A stretch of 41,993 nt of DNA from Emmonsiellopsis sp. PD_33 (lineage: Eukaryota; Ascomycota; Eurotiomycetes; Onygenales; Ajellomycetaceae), in contig JANTQF010000313.1 in the NCBI GenBank assembly GCA_032988165.1, positions 1 to 41,993 of the forward strand. Reading direction: 5' to 3'. The notes below the pieces were generated by a model. That model saw only the letters and a program-made list of their open reading frames with translations. It had not been told where the DNA came from and ran no database searches. The translations under genes were made by a program, and so were the position numbers. Shown in pieces: positions 40,412-41,993 of this stretch. Every line of letters begins with the position of its first letter. Positions within the stretch are counted from its first letter, which is position 1.

Positions 40412-40594
40412 GGTGGTTGCTGGGGGAGAGAATGGGAGGGAGAATGGGAGAGAGATGGCAATTGAGCGGGATGGGGGATTGTGCGACGAGAGGTGCGGGG
40501 ATAGCGAAGTGTTGTTGATGCAGCTGTATGCGAGTAAGATGCGGGATAGGATGCAGAATGCAGAATGCAGAGGGAGATGAGAATGGAGTGGGAT

Positions 40595-40640
40595 AGAAGA
40601 TGAAGATGAAGATGAAGATGAAGTTGAAGATGAAGATGAG
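40595..40640. repeat. Microsatellite, unit GAAGAT
   Basis: About seven units of GAAGAT with one T substitution; it would be pyrimidine-rich (ATCTTC) in the 5' leader or core promoter of the DUF7707 gene. Confidence 0.85.
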
Positions 40641-40714
40641 AATCGACAGAAGAAAACAAGACGCGCACTGTCCCAAACAGGAAAAAACGAGGTTTGTGGT
40701 TTGTGCCTGCCGCG

Positions 40715-40830
40715 AACTGCAAATTACCCAACCGGGAAACCGCGGGTTTTGCAGCTGCTATTTGCAGTTGCGGTACCTCGAGGTACCTGCCCGCGCAAAA
40801 TACGTGTGCTGGTACCTGCGGGTACAAGTA
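40715..40830. repeat. Cluster of palindromes (AACTGCAAAT arms; GGTACC-type)
   Basis: AACTGCAAAT at 40715-40724 is perfectly inverted at 40760-40769. Immediately after lies the perfect 16-base palindrome GGTACCTCGAGGTACC (40772-40787), and a further GGTACC with a nearby GGGTAC near 40813-40826. The density suggests dimeric transcription-factor binding sites in a shared promoter, or a small decayed inverted-repeat element. Confidence 0.6.
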
Positions 40831-41640
40831 GGTCTGGTATAGGGTTGGCAGATGGATTCAGACTATGATGGTTATTATAGTTATTATATAGGAATGTTGG
40901 TTGAAACAGCTGGGCGCATCGTGAAACCCTTGAAACCCTTGAAACTCCCACATTCATTAATTAGTTAGCTATTTCTTAGCTATTCCCACTGCCGAGATCT
41001 GCTTGCCAATCATCGCTTATCTGTTGCCGGTTGCCGAATCAATAAAGATGATGATGAAGGAGATGAAGATGAATATCATACTCTACACCTATAATTATCT
41101 CCTATCTCCTCTGCATTCTCCTCCCTGTACACTGCATCCCAACAATCCATCGCATGCTCACCGCCCACCGCCAGCAGTCTGTTTCGTTTTTCTTTTTCCC
41201 GCCTCAAAGCCCGGGTGCCAATCAGCATTGATAGCGTCAATGGGTTGTCCAGTCAACATCTTCACGGTTCAATTGTTGAGCTGGCAACTTGGCATCTCGG
41301 AGACAAGTAGTGAGAGTAATGTAGCCAGCCAGTGGCAGCTTGGGGAGATGTGTTCCATCAATGTTTGTCTTTGTCGAAATCCATCGCTGTGAGCCCTGGT
41401 CCAGAGATAGGAACCACGTGACATCTGCTTACTCATCCCCGACAGCCTCGGCTCAGCAGAAGATATTCTCATCCTGAGATTCTATTCTATCATTCGATAT
41501 TCTGTTGATATTGCTGATTGTTGATTGTTGATTGTGATAGGGGTTGTTACTCTCCTTAATCCCCCGACCCCGTGTAACCCACCCTCCCCATCCCCTCATT
41601 CTTCCGCTTAATCTCCGCTCCAATCACCTCCGCTCCAATC

Positions 41641-41993
41641 ATGTCCTCCGCCTCGTCCTCCGACACCCCCCCCGCCAACCCCCCCTCCTCGTCCATCCCC
41701 CCCACCACCCTCTCCCACTTCGCCTCCAACCCCTGGACATCCCCCCTCCTCCGCCTCCCCACCCACACCGCCATCCCAACCTCCTCGCGCACCTCCGACC
41801 CAACAACCGGCGAAGACGCCTACTTCGCCCACACCCTCAACACCCCCCAACCAAACCGCCCCCTCCCCACCCCGCGCAACCCACCCCCACACACCCCCGC
41901 CCACCACCGACCCACCCCCACCCCCCCAACCACCACCACCGCCCACGCCGCGCGCCGCCGCGTCCACACGCCACCCCCACCCGTGCGCCAACC
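41641..41993 (+). CDS. N-terminal part of a protein, possibly thioesterase-like; runs off the window
   Basis: An ORF opens at the ATG at 41641 and stays open to the last base (117 complete codons). The first 40 or so residues are Ser/Pro-rich; then come TLSHFASNPWTSPLLRLPT and TGEDAYFAHTLNTP. This pattern resembles the N terminus of fungal hotdog-fold (4HBT) thioesterase-like proteins, which have an xxHFxxxPW...LL..P segment followed by GEDxFFxxTL. The sense strand is very C-rich, as are the 5' ends of other genes in the window. The sequence after about residue 75 is Pro/His/Thr-rich and may be partly intronic. The identity is uncertain and the 3' end is missing. Confidence 0.4.
   Translation, partial: MSSASSSDTPPANPPSSSIPPTTLSHFASNPWTSPLLRLPTHTAIPTSSRTSDPTTGEDAYFAHTLNTPQPNRPLPTPRNPPPHTPAHHRPTPTPPTTTTAHAARRRVHTPPPPVRQ

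Larger units (their letters stand above)
40412..41640. other. Divergent intergenic region rich in palindromes and microsatellites
   Basis: About 1.2 kb between the divergent DUF7707 gene and the gene starting at 41641. It holds repeats of ATGCAGA (40551-40571) and GAAGAT (about 40595-40640), a set of palindromes at 40715-40830 (separate entry), a triple GAAACCCTT-like repeat at about 40922-40946, and TGATTGT repeats at about 41508-41537. No coding gene is supported. Confidence 0.5.

Overview
The window looks like a nuclear contig from a filamentous ascomycete, most likely an Aspergillus/Penicillium-type Eurotiomycete. The reasons are short introns (about 47-133 nt) with GT..AG ends and CTAAC/CTRAC branch sites, single-gene transcription units on both strands, and fungal-specific families (Fung_rhodopsin, DUF7707 GPI protein, fungal APH kinases, Mup1-type permease). 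I see no tRNA, rRNA, CRISPR array, complete transposon or viral insertion. Exon structures below were worked out by hand from splice motifs, reading phase and family conservation.

Layout. 0-7.3 kb: an intronless APH-type kinase-like gene (+), a small unknown ORF (+), and a two-exon Na+/Ca2+ exchanger (-). 9-14.3 kb: an NCS1 nucleobase/allantoin-type permease (+) behind a promoter dense in GATA motifs, convergent with a six-exon cytochrome P450 (-). 16-21.5 kb: an eight-exon fungal-rhodopsin-domain membrane protein (+) and the condensin kleisin subunit Brn1/CAP-H (+). 22-27.5 kb: a TauD/TfdA-type Fe(II)/2-oxoglutarate dioxygenase (-) divergent from a ten-exon Mup1-like amino-acid permease (+). 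28.7-30.4 kb: a four-TM membrane protein (-), followed by a 3.4 kb stretch without a convincing gene. 33.8-40.4 kb: a secreted GMC oxidoreductase (+), UMP-CMP kinase Ura6 (-), eIF3 subunit M (-) and a DUF7707 GPI-anchored secreted protein (-). At the right edge a gene (+) starts at 41641 and runs off the window.

Functionally this is a mixed housekeeping (brn1, ura6, eif3m) and accessory/transport neighbourhood. I do not see a biosynthetic gene cluster: the P450, GMC enzyme and dioxygenase are separated by unrelated genes and there is no backbone synthase. Two local associations deserve attention: the GATA-rich promoter of the NCS1 permease (nitrogen control) and the divergent dioxygenase/Mup1-like permease pair.

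The most interesting irregularities are: the mitochondrial-leader-plus-TM segment expected at the Ura6 N terminus is present but in a different reading frame with no splice acceptor available; a recurrent switch from C-rich to G-rich sense strand between the 5' and 3' parts of several adjacent genes; an intron-like unit with a 50-codon ORF just downstream of the NCS1 permease; and an ambiguous terminal intron in the dioxygenase gene with a T18 polypyrimidine tract. I found no clear evidence for a wholly new biological system.
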